Below, in pieces: positions 1 through 13,717 of a DNA stretch of 64,000 nt; the first letter of the stretch is position 1; every line of letters starts with the position of its first letter. The translations under genes and the position numbers were made by a program. The notes under the pieces are model-generated. The model made no database searches. It saw only the letters and a list, made by a program, of their open reading frames with translations, and was not told the DNA's origin. Source of the DNA: Sipunculus nudus (taxonomy: Eukaryota; Annelida; Sipuncula; Golfingiida; Sipunculidae); NCBI GenBank assembly GCA_026874595.1, contig CM049307.1:30787079-30851078 (forward strand), given 5' to 3'.

Positions 1-1303
1 TAGCATTTTTAAAGAAATCAGTTTTCTTTTAAATGATTTTAACAAATATAATTGAACCCATCAGTATGCTTAAATTATTATAAAATATGAAGCACATTAT
101 GGATAAATAAAGACACAATTAAAAATTGTGAAATCTAAATCAAGTATTATTTTTAGATATTTAATGTTTTGCAGATTTAAAAGATATATTTTGTGGTAAA
201 AAAAAATAAACATTTGTATGCATGATGTGATGTTATCTGACAAGATTGAGATTTATGATGATGCAATTGAGAATTATGAATCAACTTTTATATTCGATAT
301 ATATGTTATATTGAAAATTATAGAAATATAAACTTAAATTTAAAAAAAAATTGATGTGATAAAAAAATGAGGATTTAATACAAACATTTGTTCATTATTT
401 TCCTGCATCAGCAGAATTTGAGATCAGGCTTTGTTTGCCCTGTTTTAGGTTATTAATTAGTTATATTTCAACTGTATACATTTCATTACAAAAATACATA
501 TATATTCAATAATATATATTATACAAAAAATAGATTCAATTGAACAAATGTGTAAACTACTGAAATGTCAACAGTTAATCAATAAGCCAACTAATGATCA
601 TGGTAATAGTACAGATCATTTGTTCACGAACTGCTCACATGCTTTATTTCAACATTAGGAAACACATGGTCAGGTCAAAAAATAAAATTTGCAACAATTT
701 CTTGCTCATCAATACAAACCAATCATATAAACCAACCATGTCCTTTATTACCTCTTCCTCTTACACTTTATCTCCATTTGATATTATTTTAGATTTTTAC
801 CTTCAAGGTCAACGTCAGCTGAGCACAGTGACCCATGGGTCCCTTGTTTAAGGTCACAGAGGCGGTAACGCTGAAATGATGTTAACTTTTATATCTCACT
901 GAGGGATGCATGGATTAGTCCAAAAATCAAATTGACATAAGATCTTTGATAGCATTGTTTTCTGCAGAAGAAGGTGGCAGCACCTTATGTTGTTTCCTTT
1001 CTAAAATGATGTTTAAACGGAATAAATTTGTAAGAATTTGAGGAACAGTTACCAAACCCACAAGTTTGATGCATCTTATCAATTGCTAGGTCAAATTTGA
1101 AAAGAAACCATGGTGGTTTGCCAAGTGTCAGTGTCTGCATCTGAATCCAAGATGGGATCCTATTCTTCGAGGCTGGGGAAGGGGGGATAATTGTCTGGGG
1201 ATACTATGGCACCTGCGGTGCCAAGAAATATCTAGTTTAATATGATTTTGCAATTGATTCCTACCAATACCAAGGCCCTCATGGTAATGTCTTTATGTTT
1301 CAG
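1..1303. other. AT-rich non-coding flank and intron of the lysine-rich gene
   Basis: No exon could be recognised. The stretch is strongly AT-rich and holds a short repeat remnant at about 812-850, where a CAGCTGAGC block is followed by the palindrome GACCCATGGGTC and CCCTTGTT. The same block forms the 3' end of a larger element at about 61330-61363, so this is probably a solitary 3' end of that family. The last bases (to 1303) form a polypyrimidine tract and an AG acceptor for the exon that follows. Confidence 0.5.
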
Positions 1304-1533
1304 ATATGAACATATCTAGGAGATCAAGGCCTAGGAAAAGAAAAAGTGACCAGACAGGTGCTCCCTCTAGTGGAAAAAAGAAGAAGCTAGACAAAAAGAC
1401 AGAGTTGAAGGACAAACAAAAAGAACTGGAGAAGAAACTGAAGAAGAGGAAGAAGAAGAAGGAGAAGAAGAAACAAAAGATGATATCTAAAGGAATAAGA
1501 GGCAGGGGAAGGGGCAGACCAGGCAGAAAATAA
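1304..1533 (+). CDS. Terminal coding exon of an unidentified lysine-rich basic protein
   Basis: Partial gene, last exon only. A good acceptor (TTTATGTTTCAG) ends at 1303. The reading frame starts with two bases that complete a split codon and runs 75 codons to TAA at 1531-1533. The peptide is extremely basic: a KRK-type nuclear localisation-like stretch near its start, then a long Lys/Glu-rich segment likely to form a charged helix or coiled coil, then a C-terminal RGRGRGRPGRK tail resembling an AT-hook or RGG-type nucleic-acid-binding tail. These properties fit a nuclear or nucleolar protein, but the family is not recognised. Upstream exons were not found in the first 1.3 kb. AATAAA signals at 2313 and 2644 could end the transcript. 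The low complexity and clean acceptor argue for a real 3' exon over a chance ORF, but without upstream exons this is moderate confidence. Confidence 0.6.
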
Positions 1534-3184
1534 TCCCAAATTCATAAGGATAATATATCATAGTATATGATGAACTCAGAATTGTGTGTTAGGTTTTTAT
1601 TTTAATGGAATTTGTGGTTAGCTTTTATCCATGAAATTAAATACCTAATGATCATTTATCGAGATATATCCACAATGTTCCCCCACAGTTAAGATAAATG
1701 AGCTGATATTTTAGTAGTTGTGCCATTGAGCCTTTACTTTAATGAGAAGTCAAGTAAAACTTGTAAACATTCAATGCATTTCTTATAAAAAAGATTTTTG
1801 ATATTAGGCTTATTTTCAGATCTGTTCACATATTAATTTTTTTTAGAAATTACAAAAGATTTAAGCCAAAAAATAGTGTTTTTAATGTCAAAACCACATA
1901 ATATAATTTTAAACCACAATATTTTCTAAATCCATAGTAATTAATATACAATGGAACTTAAAGATTCAACAGATGTATTGCATTAAGATTTCTTGTGAAA
2001 TGATCTCTTTATTCACATCTGATTAGTATGGTGTATGAAAAAAAATTAATTATAGAATTTTAAGGGTCATAGAGACTAAGACTTGTTAGGAAAAGGGGAG
2101 GTTTTATGAAAAAGGAGACTCAAATGTGTAGCACACAGGTCTGCATATAGGTCTGAATACTGTAACAGACTTCAGTAAAAATATTACATGAAAATGTTAT
2201 TTCCTTTATTTGCAGACTGTGTTTGCCAGTCTTATTGTATTCAGAAAATGTCATTCCAGACAATATCTGTCATTTATACTGCCAGGATTACTGCATTGAC
2301 AAATCTCTTCAAAATAAAGTATGCTAGTGAGGGATTGATCCAGGAGTTAAACAAATATGCATAACTGGTGAGCCCTTGTCATGGTAGACAGGTTTGGACA
2401 AATCAATATGAACATGCCTGGTAGTATATAAAGCTGTTTTGTTTATGCATATTTTCGTTATCTGGTGAGGTATATAATATTTCTAGTGTAAATGGTGAAT
2501 CATGCTCAAATAGATACAGAAGATAAAAATTCCAGTTTTCTCGACCAGCATTCTACATGGTTATCTGCTTTATACAACCTTTGATTCATTTCATTTTGTA
2601 TGGACTACCAGTCCTTTGCTTTCTGTGCTTTAAATTTTCCATTAATAAAAACTTAAATTTCTGATTTAAAATTGAAGATACAATGTGGTCAAAACCTTCA
2701 GAAAATAAAATCATATTTTATATTATCTTGAGAGATTGTTTTTTTTTTTATTTTATTTTGTGAAAGATATAAATGAATTCTGGCCAGAAAAAGTTGTGTC
2801 TCTCCTGTCATTCATGTCATGAGATAAAAATAATTCAGTCCTGGAGTTAACTAGGCAAAATACACCAGCGATAATGGTGAGATCATGAAAAAAATATGTG
2901 TATAATAATATTGTATTTATATGTGTGTGTGTGTTTCAGTGAATGTGTGAAATCAGGAAAATTTAAGTATTTCCTTAAACATTTAGAAAGTATGTGTAAT
3001 TACTTATCCACAGTTACAGGTACCATGCTTGTTCATAAAAATATCTAAAAACATCTGGAAGGATAAAAATAAAATGTTGTGTCAGAGTAAGTGAAAAAAT
3101 TTTTTGGCCTGTTGATGGTTAAAATATATATTGATTTATTGTATATACCAAAAAGAGTTTTTGCGGATACTATGTTTTCACACA
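1534..3184. other. Probable 3' UTR and intergenic DNA
   Basis: No coding signal seen. Candidate polyadenylation signals AATAAA at 2313-2318 and 2644-2649 are on the plus strand downstream of the lysine-rich exon. A short (GT)n run lies at about 2920-2934. Confidence 0.4.
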
Positions 3185-4220
3185 GGTTCCGCTGTTGCCA
3201 CTACATTCGTTTCTAGAGAATCTGAGGCCCTTTCCAAAATCCAGCATAATTAATCACTCATGTGAACTTTTGCATAACAAAGACTGGTGGGGCCACCTGC
3301 AATCCTTTTTGTGCATTATAATTCTGGGTGTATTTGAGATGACGGCCCATATCTCAGGAGTGGTTCAATTTATTGACATGAAATGGTGCATGTCCATAGA
3401 TCTTGGATCTTTTCAGTTGGTACTTGAGATTGGTGGCGCAACATGCAATGATTTCCATTTAACATCCATCCATGCATTTGCCAGCTGTTCATCTTAGTGA
3501 TTGGTTCAATGTATGGGACTGAAATTGTTTATGTCCATAGATCTTTGATACCTCAGTCTTGTAAGCAAGACTTGTAGCACCATCTCTTACTCAAGACTTG
3601 TGGCAACATTTGCAGTCATTTTTCATGTGGCATCCAATCCTACATTTGCTGTGGATGAAAATTGCTCATATCTGAGGAGTGATCCAATGTATTGGTCCAA
3701 AACATGTCATGCCCATCCATATTGGAGAGTTTTCTTGTAGACCAGACAGGTGGTGCCACTACCTTCCTGTTTTCATAGAATACATTGATGCCATCTCTCA
3801 GGAGTGGTTTGTCTTATTAGCTTGAAATTATGCATGTTCATAGACCTTGGATACTTCCATCTTTTACTTAAGACTGGTGGCACCACCTGCAATAGTTTTC
3901 GCATGGCATCCATCTGTATGTGTGCTTTAAGTGAAAATTGCTGATATCTCAGGAATGGTTCAGTGTATTGGTCTGAAAAATTTGGCATGTCCATCCATCT
4001 TGGAGTTTTCTTGTCGACCAGATATTTATTAAAAATTTTTAATAAAAATTTCATATGTGATCATTATCTCAAAAACTTGCTCATATCCACTTCAAAGTTG
4101 ACATGGCCATTGCATAGAGATGTGGATAACATTGCTGGTTCATTGTATAGAGTGAAACAACTTTTCTGTGTATGCATATTCTGTCTCTGTGGCCTGGTGT
4201 ATGTTAAGGATCTCCTGAGT
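3185..4220 (+). repeat. Degenerate tandem-repeat element related to the 48.9 kb family
   Basis: The start reads like a diverged copy of the start of the 48859-49748 element (TTCCGCTG.TGCC.C..CATTCGTTTC..GAGAA). It is followed by about five loosely repeated units, each containing a 'TATCTCAGGAGTGGTT' block, a 'CATGTCCATAGATCTTGGA' block and a 'GGTGGCACCACCTGCAAT' block. Units are roughly 150-200 bp and well diverged, so this is an old insertion. Small ORFs on both strands here are by-products of the repeat. Confidence 0.6.
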
Positions 4221-7200
4221 TCATTAGTTTTTTCACCTTTTTTTTATGTTTGATTTTTATATCATTTTTTTTTTATAATTTAAATTCAACATTTTGTATA
4301 TAAAGATATCCCTAGGATCTACCTCTGATGAATATGACAGGTGTATCTTATGGGTCTCCTCACCTCATTAAATTAAGATTGTGCTTTATCTTTTTCCTTC
4401 TTTTTTTTTATTTTTACAATTTTAATTTAGTATTTTATATGCGACATGAGTAAATAAAACCCTGAAAAACATTACCCAGATCCCCATCTATCCTAGTACC
4501 GTATTAGGGCTTGTGTATCCATGTGTCTCTGACCCAATTAGGTTTAACTAAATTCTCCATATATTCTTTAATTTTTAGCTCTGCTGACTTTCACTTTGAA
4601 ATTGGATGAAGTGCTCTACAGCTGACTTGGGTCCCAGGCATAGTACTTGTTACCTCTGGTGTGCGCATATTTCAAGGAAAAATTACAAAGAAAAAACATA
4701 CACAGATGTTTAGTTTAGTATAACCCATATTTTGTATGAATTTATAAAGTGCTACAAACCAAACAAAGATACACATGTGGTGTAATGTCAGCTGATCAGC
4801 TTGATCTTGTGGGAAATTTGTGAATGTGTAGGCGTGTGTGTGCATGTAAATGACTCCATGCTTAACAAGTACATATACCGGTATTGCCAGTGTATTTACC
4901 AGTGTGGGCAAGTGAATGCAAATAAAAAGGTTAATTTGCATAAAGCATATAGGTATTAACATTCTTAAATGCTTCACTGTAAGGGGGGGGGGGGTGTAAG
5001 ATAGGGTTTCCCCTAATTTTATCTCTGTATTTAGTATACACACACTGTATAATGTGAAATGTATTTTTACAACAGAAGTTCAAGCCCCAAAGCTTAATGT
5101 TTTCACATTCGTTATTCAAGCACAGTGTAATCATATGACTAGGGAAAAAGTGATATTGTGAACGGAGAAAACTGAAATGGGGAAAAGGCTAAACCAAGTC
5201 ACCAAGATTATCAATCCATATATACAGTATACTGCACTACAAAGGTCAGAGGATATGATGATGTCATTAGGTATATTGTTCCTGAATATTGCACTGGTAT
5301 GAACATTCAGCCAGCTCTAACATGTGTGTAAAGACTTAATTATTCATGTACATACCAGAACCTAAATGAAGTAATAAAGCCTGGAGTATTGTTTTTATAA
5401 ATAATAAATTCCTTGACGTCACCTTGTCATGAAACTACAAACAAAGAGAGGAACATGAGTTCTGTAGAGGTGCCTGCCTCCATGAACCAACATACTTCAC
5501 ATCTAATTGATTTCTTTATATATTATCTGTATATTTGTGTTAGTTATTCTTTATCTGATTCTGTGAGAATCATTTGGGTACGAATCAAACCCATGTACAG
5601 AAGGACAATACGTTCAATACCTGCACCTTGCCAATAACACTCCAGCCTGTGCGTGCAAGCCCCGACTTGTTTAGAAATGTACCAGTATATCTGGCAGACT
5701 GCCAACTTCTGACATAGCTTTGCTGGTATTGCACAAGCCCAAAGTTCCTATTTTCATCAAATGACCAAGGGCATTTACCCCTCAAGGGAACAATTTTATA
5801 GACTCTGAATTTACCAAAACATAAACACAATGAAGGCTTTCAAAACACAAAGACATGTTTTATGTTTGAAATAATTTGAATAAGAATAGCAAAAGGCTCC
5901 TACCAATACTTGCCGACTATCAGCATGTTGAAAAATTAAAGCCCATTTTACAGATATTGTCTACTAAAGTCTGTAACTTGAAATCTGAGAGTTGTGTTGT
6001 TATGGGGTTTCATTTCTGTGCCAACTTCCAACAATTTTTGTTTCACAATAAAAAAAATGAACTACCCAAGATTTTTTTTCAGTCAGCAGGAATTTAAATG
6101 TTCCATCTCGAGGAAATAAAAATTTGAATGTCTGATTGTCATTTAAAGGGAAGGGGGGGATTTAAGGTAGGATTCATCATATAACTAGGTTTGGATGATA
6201 GAGATTCAGCTTTCTTCTTTTTTCTTTTGGGAACAGAGCATTTCCAGTTGTAGGCAAAAGTATGAAAAACTAGTACAAATATTGTCATGTGATGCTATTT
6301 GACTCACAATTATGCAGAAACAGACCACCGAAAAAAGGATGAATATAAAAGGTTGGTGGGTTCAGTTCAGCTTAAGTGTAGACAGGCAAAGCATAATGCA
6401 ATCCAGTTGAGAGCAAATACCCCAACAATTACTGAACATCATAGCTTGACCAAAAAGTGATATAAATATCTTGTAATGTATATACTTGAATTTAAATTGG
6501 TGCTTGTCTAGTTAACCAGCCATGCGTCCATAGCCTGCCAGCTTACCTGGGGATTCCATTGATTCCTGGTGTGTATTTTTGGGTGTGAAGTGATAATAAG
6601 GACAAAGGTTTCATCCATCATCAGCTTGGCTCAGTTATAAAATTTAAATGGTCTATGCGTCTGGGATCTACCAGTTACTTCACAAAGCACAAAATTACAC
6701 AACTATCCCTTGTTTCTAGTGGAAGCAACAGTGTTAGAAGCGCTGCATTAGGTAAGAATTGTTTACTGTTGAACAAAAGATTATTAAAGATATTAAGTGG
6801 TTGACAGAAAGCCAGAATCAGGGATCCAAAATCATCTGGACCAGATCCAAACCCACACCATTTTAAAATAGTGCACAAGTTATGAGAAGCAAGTGTATTA
6901 TAAACAGAAAAAAAATTTATGACGTATATAGGCTATGGTGATTTCAGCCACTTAGCCATCTAGAAAAGCATGTAGTACAGTGGTGATAAAAAGGAAATGG
7001 TGAAACCATATAGGTGGCATTGTGTTGATTCTGTCATTGTGAGAAGTTGTCCAGGATATATTTAGTTATTGATCTTCTTCATGGAACCAGCGGGTGACAT
7101 GCTGGATAATTGATCAGTCGGAACCACAGAAAGCCTAGAAAACACAAAAGGTAGAATGGAGGCGCGTCTGAGATCACCATGGTAACATTGATCTGCTGGG

Positions 7201-9949
7201 TTTATGAGGGATCAGCCGGTTTCTATTTTATGTTTAGCTGATAAACAGGGTCTTGCTGAAGTTGCTTCTTTTTGTTCAGCCTCATTGATTTCTATACAAC
7301 TAGTACACAGCCTTGTGACAATGTCCATTTTTATTTTTCTGATAAAATGTTGTACCAAACAGAATTCCAGCCATGCATAGGCATACTGTAGTGATATAGA
7401 AAACACAGTACGGCCGAGGATCAGACTCCACAAGACTGGGGATATCATTACATCTTAATTAAGACTTTTTATGCAATAAAATCAATTAAAAAACTGTCAA
7501 AGAAATTGAATAATGTAAATTTCTAGTGTATTTTTAGCGTAATATTATCTTTTAAACATTATTTAGACATTACCTAGTATGGTTGGGAGATAATTTGATA
7601 CCACGTTTGCTTAATGATATAAATTTCAGACAAAATCCACAAGAAAACAAATATAGGTGGTATCATTTCATATAAAGCCTCAATGGAAGCTAAAGATATA
7701 AATTTTTTCATTAATTTTTACCTTTACCATCATGTAGAGATATAAGTGAATTCTCATCTCATAGGAGTATACATTTAAATTTCAAAGTTTAAATTCCTGT
7801 GATTTTACAGTTATGTATTATTTGCAGGTTTCTATGTACATGCAGCATATTTATTCAATCACCAATGATCACTGTCAGTTCTTGGTTTAATTACACTTAA
7901 CATTGTTTAAAGTTATTTTACTACATTCTACAACAACAAAAAAAGACAATAAAAAAGTGAATAAGTTTTACTCAAGTAAAAATCATCGAGATAAAGTAAT
8001 GATTACGTGGTGCGGATTGGTTCAACTTTCTGACATACAGCTACTAGTACCAGTATGCACACACAATCTTCAATCACAGCCTGATTCACCAACTAAGAAT
8101 AACACCAGGCCAGTCCATGTTGTTTTTGCGAGTAAATGTTTATTATGCACAAGATATACACACATGTATGAGACAACTCACAACTATGAAAGGTGGGTTG
8201 ATATAATTAACAAAATAATTCTGAAGATTAACAAAATAAAATTTATGGCTTCAGAAAGACTAGTATCACAGTTGGTGCCCCTGGTTTACTCCGAGGGCCT
8301 TGCAATCTCATCTTGCATGTACCTATGGCACTGGTCAGTAGCCTGATCTGGACGGATGTCAGAGTATTAGATTGCATATTGCTCTTAATTCATGGCTCCT
8401 TTAAGGAACATGACAGACATGGGGTAACCATAATTGCTGATCATAATAAGATGCTTTTGGGTATAGCATTAATTAAAATTAAGTACACTTTGTTAAAAAT
8501 GCAGATGATTTTAACTGATAACCTAGAAAAAAAAGTATTTTAGATTAAAGTATTAATACAAGATTACTATGACCATGTGTACATCATTATAGGAAAACTT
8601 TTGTTTCTTAAAAACCTGGAATAAAGGGCAGGCTATTACCAGGCTGAAAAACTAATTGACCAAACCAATTGTTAACAGCATGTCTGATATGTATCATGAA
8701 GATCTTGAAGTCTTTTAAGTAAGTCTTGCTTCCCTAAAAACTGTAATTTATTACACTTGTAATTAAGTTCATGTCTTCTAATTTTCATATTACAACACAT
8801 TTCTCTTTCCCTTTTATTTCCATCACATCTGTATTTATGTTAAATCTTAAATTTGCAAATTATGCATAGCTGAAACCACATGATCTGGGTTGCACAGGTG
8901 TTATTTAATTTACTTGTATCTGATTATATTTGCAATGTAATCACCCCATGGCTGATAGAGAAGAGTGTGGAGTTATATATCTGCAGGACAAACAGAACTC
9001 AAAATGTTTGCACTCCATATCTATCTCTGTAGACAGAAGTTTGTTCTGAGTATACTTAAACAGTGGATACAAACAAACAGAGTGTTGGAGGAACATGGTG
9101 TAAAAAATTCAGCAGTACCTCACATCATTGGTCCCTCAAAGGAATATAGACTCCAACCACTTAAACAAGACCACCGTCTTGTAAAAATATTGTTGTCAAT
9201 CCTCCTAAACTAACATTCTTCATAATGCTGAATTTAGATATTTACGAACATAAAAGTGAAAGAATCACATTTAAAAGTCATTCATTTAGATAATGCCATA
9301 AAAAGAGAAAACAAATCATGTTTACTCTGACAAAAACAGATTTTAAAATCTCGTTTCTTCACTGACAATTTACAATTTGTATTTGAGGAATATATAATAT
9401 TCCAATAAATTTTACTGAAGAAATGGAATAATACTTCGGTCTACTCAAAATATAAACACTTGATAATTCTTAACATGTTAATAATAGCAAAATTCTTATG
9501 ATACAGTAGAATAGAAGAGTATGATATTTGAACCTCCAGCATTTCAATCACCCTTAAGTACTATACGGAGTGAGAAACCCTGTATTTCAGAGCAAAAATC
9601 CCTGGATAGTTAACTATATATATTTCAATGATATGTGCATGCATGATTTGATGAGATTAATACGACCCATTGTGTACATCTGAGACCAAATATAAGAAAG
9701 GGTCCACATAATGAGACAATGGAACTTCAGCAGTAACTGGCAGTATCTACAACAAATGAATTTTTAAATCTTATAACTACAAATACAATGAAACAACAGT
9801 CAGTTAAAAAGTTGCCCTACCCTGACCAGGCAGGGAGGGCCACAAATAAATATGTGTATGTCCATGCATGAATTGTCCAATCAGCATGTCATAAAAGTCC
9901 TTAAGCAATTACATTTTCTGTTCTGCAGACCTCCATCACTTGTGTCACC
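4221..9949. other. Non-coding DNA, no gene recognised
   Basis: About 5.7 kb with no convincing exon on either strand. It contains a G12 run (4983-4994) and two somewhat more GC-rich patches, at about 5580-5800 and 7080-7440. The first has a GGGTTTGATTCG-like string on the minus strand that faintly resembles a tRNA B box, but no cloverleaf could be drawn. Part of this interval could be 3' UTR of a long PKD2 isoform if the exon at 9950 is real. Confidence 0.4.
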
Positions 9950-9985
9950 TCATACATTCCCCTGGTTCATTCTGTCATAGAAATC
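9950..9985 (-). CDS. Candidate alternative last coding exon of PKD2
   Basis: On the minus strand a pyrimidine-rich acceptor (TTGGTTTTTCAG) is followed by twelve codons reading DFYDRMNQGNV and a TGA stop. The last annotated PKD2 exon contains an internal CAG|GTCGGT at 13736/13735, exactly in phase 0. Using it would replace the last five residues (VGVSS) by these eleven. The intron would be 9986-13735. A donor with C at +3 is unusual, but exon 11 of this gene already uses GTCAGT. The exon is only 36 nt, so a chance match is quite possible. Confidence 0.35.
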   Translation of the reverse strand, partial: DFYDRMNQGNV

Positions 9986-11358
9986 CTGAAAAACCAACAA
10001 TAAACAGGAGTCAGTCAAGGAAAACCTGAGTGATAATGAATATATGCATGAATTTAATTTGAGCTGAAAAGTTCATGGTGAACCACTGATACATTTATTG
10101 TGTTAAAAGTTAGACTGGTACCCACTTATATTACTGCCTTAAGGTTAGGCTGGTACCACTAATATAACTTGGTTAAAGTTAAGACTTGTAGAAACTGATT
10201 GTGTTAGAAATTACACACGTACCCATGGGTGATAAACCAGTATCATACCCGATAAATCTATCCTATGCTTATATTGGTTTTTTTTACAATTATTTGTGGC
10301 TGATGTAATGCTAAATAAATAAGCAAAAGTGTGCCTAAGTTCAGCAGCTGGAGTGAATTCAGTTGCTTATTGCAATTAAAATTTATTTTAAGGAAAATGT
10401 CAGGAAAATTATTTATAAGAATTTGCAAAGGAAACTTGATACTTGTTAGACCTGCACAGATCAGGTAAATATTTAACGGAGCAATATTAAAACACCAATG
10501 AAAAATATCTAACTGCCAAAATCTAACAATACATAGTTATCTTTTTTCAGGCACATCACCCAACACTAGTGATAAGCAAATATGGGCCACTAAGCTCAAC
10601 TGCATATGTAACTGACAGACATAAACAAATACATCATTGGACTTCATAGCTCATCATATGATTACGGCAGACTTGCTCTCTCTCTCTTCTGACATTTAAA
10701 CAGATTCAACAAAGCTATATTATCTACAATTTTAAGTGGCTCATGTGTTAAATATCTGCTCAAAGACAGCTTCTGTGTTATAATACATGACATGAGAGAG
10801 ACATAAAGAGGGGAGACAAATCTATTTTACTTGTAACTGAATATGTGATCAGATATTGACAGGAGCTTGTACATCTACATGACTGATTATTTGCAGTGGC
10901 TTATCATTCAAAAGGGTAGAGCCCTTATCTTATAAGGTATCAGCTATAAGGATAACTAACAATTATATTTTTACATTCTGAATATTTTTATTTTATTGTT
11001 AAAAAGAACCTGAGAGGGTACCCTTTAATCATGAAAAATGCACATCTGTTAAATTAGGGAAAAAATGAAAAACAAAGACTGGTGTTACTGATTAGGAAAC
11101 AATATTTTACATAATTTAGATGATGTAAACACTGCAATTTATTTCTCCACATAATAATTTTATAGAAAAGTAGAACCAAAGGTGCAGGACAATCATGCTA
11201 TATTAAAAAGCTGACGCTAAAAAGACAGGGATCTAACAACATAGAAGATTTTACAGGAAAAGGTAGGGTACAGAATCAATAATTTTTGTTGATTATTGGT
11301 AAGATAAGAACAACAAATACATAGTCAAAGATAGGAAGATAAATTATTCAGTAAACAA
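9986..11358. other. Non-coding DNA downstream of PKD2
   Basis: AT-rich, no exon recognised on either strand. It would be intron if the 9950-9985 exon is used, otherwise intergenic or 3' UTR. Confidence 0.35.
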
Positions 11359-12559
11359 CTAGAGACACATGGGCCTTGATGCTCAGCTGAATTTGTCTAT
11401 AAGGAAAGATTTATGAACTTTCTCAAAATATGGGTACTGTCAGCAGTTTAAAGCCAACCTGTCTACCAAAACTCGAGCTATCATTAATAAACTAGTTTGT
11501 GAATGGATGGGCCCTGGGTCTTTGACCTCTGACCTAAAGAACCCTAAATGAAAAGGAACCTTTTTTCTCTTTTGGCAGGTGCGCCAAGTGAAAGTTGGAA
11601 GGTTTGAGGCAAAAAGTTTGGCTTAAAATACATCTACAATTTTTTAAAGAATTTGGTTCTCTGACCTTGACCTTTGACCTCATGACCCCTAAAATCAAAA
11701 GGTTCTTACTTCAGTGGTATGCCATATATAAGTCAAGTTTTGAAACCAATATGTCAATCCAAATTTGATTTATCATCTGGAAACAAATATATGGACAGAT
11801 AGCCCTTGTGACCTTGACCTTTGACCTTGAGACTCCAAAATCGATCAGTTTCTTTCCCTATTGGCAGTAGAGCTATATGTGCAAGATGGAAGGTTTGGGA
11901 TCAAAAGTTTGGCTTAAAATGCATCCACAATCTCCCTAAATATGTGGGTCCTGTGACCTTGATCTTTGACCTCATGACCCCAGAATTAATAGATTTCTTG
12001 CATTTATTCTTGATTCTTCTTAATTAAATGCGTAGATTTCTTGACTATAAGTCAAGTCTGAAATCCATATGTCAATCCAAACTGGAGTAATCATCAGGAA
12101 ACAAATTTGACGGATAAACAGAAAAACAAATAGACAGACAGGGTGATTAGTAAAGGGCATTCACTTATTCAAGCAGGGCCCTAATAAACAACACAAGGTT
12201 TCAGGACACAGATGAAACTACAGTTGAGAATTTGATAGTATCAATATAATTTGGCAGTCTCAAAATAAAAGGAAAAAATGTATCAAAATTAGAAAATAAG
12301 GCGGCGCTACCAGTCTTCATGATGAAATTGATGATGAATTGATGAAACCAATCATAATAAATAAAATAAATAAGATTTCAGGACACTGGATGAAAACACA
12401 GCTGAGAAACTGAAATAATTGCTGTCATTTGATGCTTTCAAAGAGAGAAATAAAAATTGAAAAAATATAGTTGGTGCCACCAGTTTTCAGGAACTAACTG
12501 AACAGACAATGGACAAAGTGCCACACCTATACCTCAGCTGACTCTCAGTCAGCTGAGCT
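11359..12559 (-). mobile_element. Helentron-like non-autonomous element, family B, complete copy
   Basis: On the minus strand the element begins directly after a T5 tract with AGCTCAGCTGACT, which folds with AGTCAGCTGAG a few bases later. It ends near 11359-11362 in CTAG followed by TTG. GCTCAGCTG near the 5' end is matched by CAGCTGAGC at 11381-11389, giving a perfect 9-bp subterminal inverted repeat. The core holds diverged units with the nuclear-receptor-like string AGGTCAAAGGTCAAGGTCA (seen on the plus strand as TGACCTTGACCTTTGACC at about 11811-11828, and near 11660 and 11953). No ORF encodes a transposase. The classification rests on architecture shared with other elements in the window. 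Confidence 0.6.
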
Positions 12560-13717
12560 AAAAACTATGAAGATCTTTGATATGGTATATCATTTAAAAA
12601 ATATATCATAAAAACATTGTACAAAGAAGCCATCAAGCAAATATTAAAAATCTTGATCCTATAAACCTTCAACATGAAAAAGAAAACTGTAAAAAGTATT
12701 CTGAATTTAGAGTACATTTACCACAAAACAAATCATGCGAAGTCACTACACCTAATCAGCTTGTCTTCCCAGTATTTCAAGTATAGTTTACTAACCCAAT
12801 GTACCTAGCTTTTGGAAAACATACCATAAAGTTCTCAATAGAATATGCATGCAGTATTATGATAATACTTTGCAAAAACATGGCTTTTTCCTCAAGTCTG
12901 GACACTGCAGCTGATATTGAAGGTGGTGCATTAGAACTCTTGGCAGCTACTGATAAGGGATACATATCATACTGATACCATACTGCTTATCATACTTATC
13001 AGATTATAAGCATTCTATTGAGCACTTTGCAGCATATGACAGTAAACCTCTACAAGAAGACAGTTTACAGTAACAGTTCAGGGAAAATAGAATTCATTTT
13101 TCAGAAATTCAAATCTGATAAAGCTACTACTATTAGTATTACTAAACACATGGTGTTCACAATGACCCAAGTAATCTCACGGTATGCGTGTTTTTAGAAT
13201 GGAAGATGTGCTGTGCACGTTACTTTCTAGATAAGGACTAATTATGTACAAAACCAGCACCTGTGTGTTCACTGGTAGTGGTGCAGCAACAAGAAAAATA
13301 TGTTAATAATATAAATCATGTCAGAAGGCTGTAATTATATGATACAGTGCCTGATTTGTGTGCAGTAAAACTATCAAAGTTGAAACTGGTGCAAACATGC
13401 AAAGAAATTACCCAAGGCAATGTAATAATATAAAGACTTTACCATGTTATACTTCAGACTGAAGATTGAATAAGATAACTTGCTATTATACTGTGAAGTT
13501 AAAAAGCATGAAAGCAAAGATAATGCTTAATAAGCCGTGATCAAGTGTGGAAGCTTCTCGGCTTGAGCATATCAGGTGTCAGTTAGATCCACATTAAAAG
13601 TTATCAAATGTTTGAAATCATCATATGTTACAAACATCTGTAGTTACTGATATCTAGTCACATTTAAGCTCAGTGTATTTACTCATATTCATCAGTATAG
13701 TTAACATTGATTAATCA
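12560..13717. other. PKD2: PKD2 3' flank or 3' UTR
   Basis: Immediately downstream (minus strand) of the PKD2 stop codon. No AATAAA on the minus strand was found within about 1 kb of the stop, so the 3' end of the transcript cannot be placed. No other gene seen. Confidence 0.4.

Noticed and set aside
5585-5830. Possible tRNA-derived SINE (GGGTTTGATTCG-like B box on the minus strand)
   Set aside because: No matching A box at the right distance, no poly-A or microsatellite tail and no second copy in the window.
7173-7190. X-box-like ACCATGGTAAC near 7177-7187
   Set aside because: Only one half of the RFX consensus is good, and it lies more than 6 kb beyond the PKD2 stop, so no target gene is apparent.
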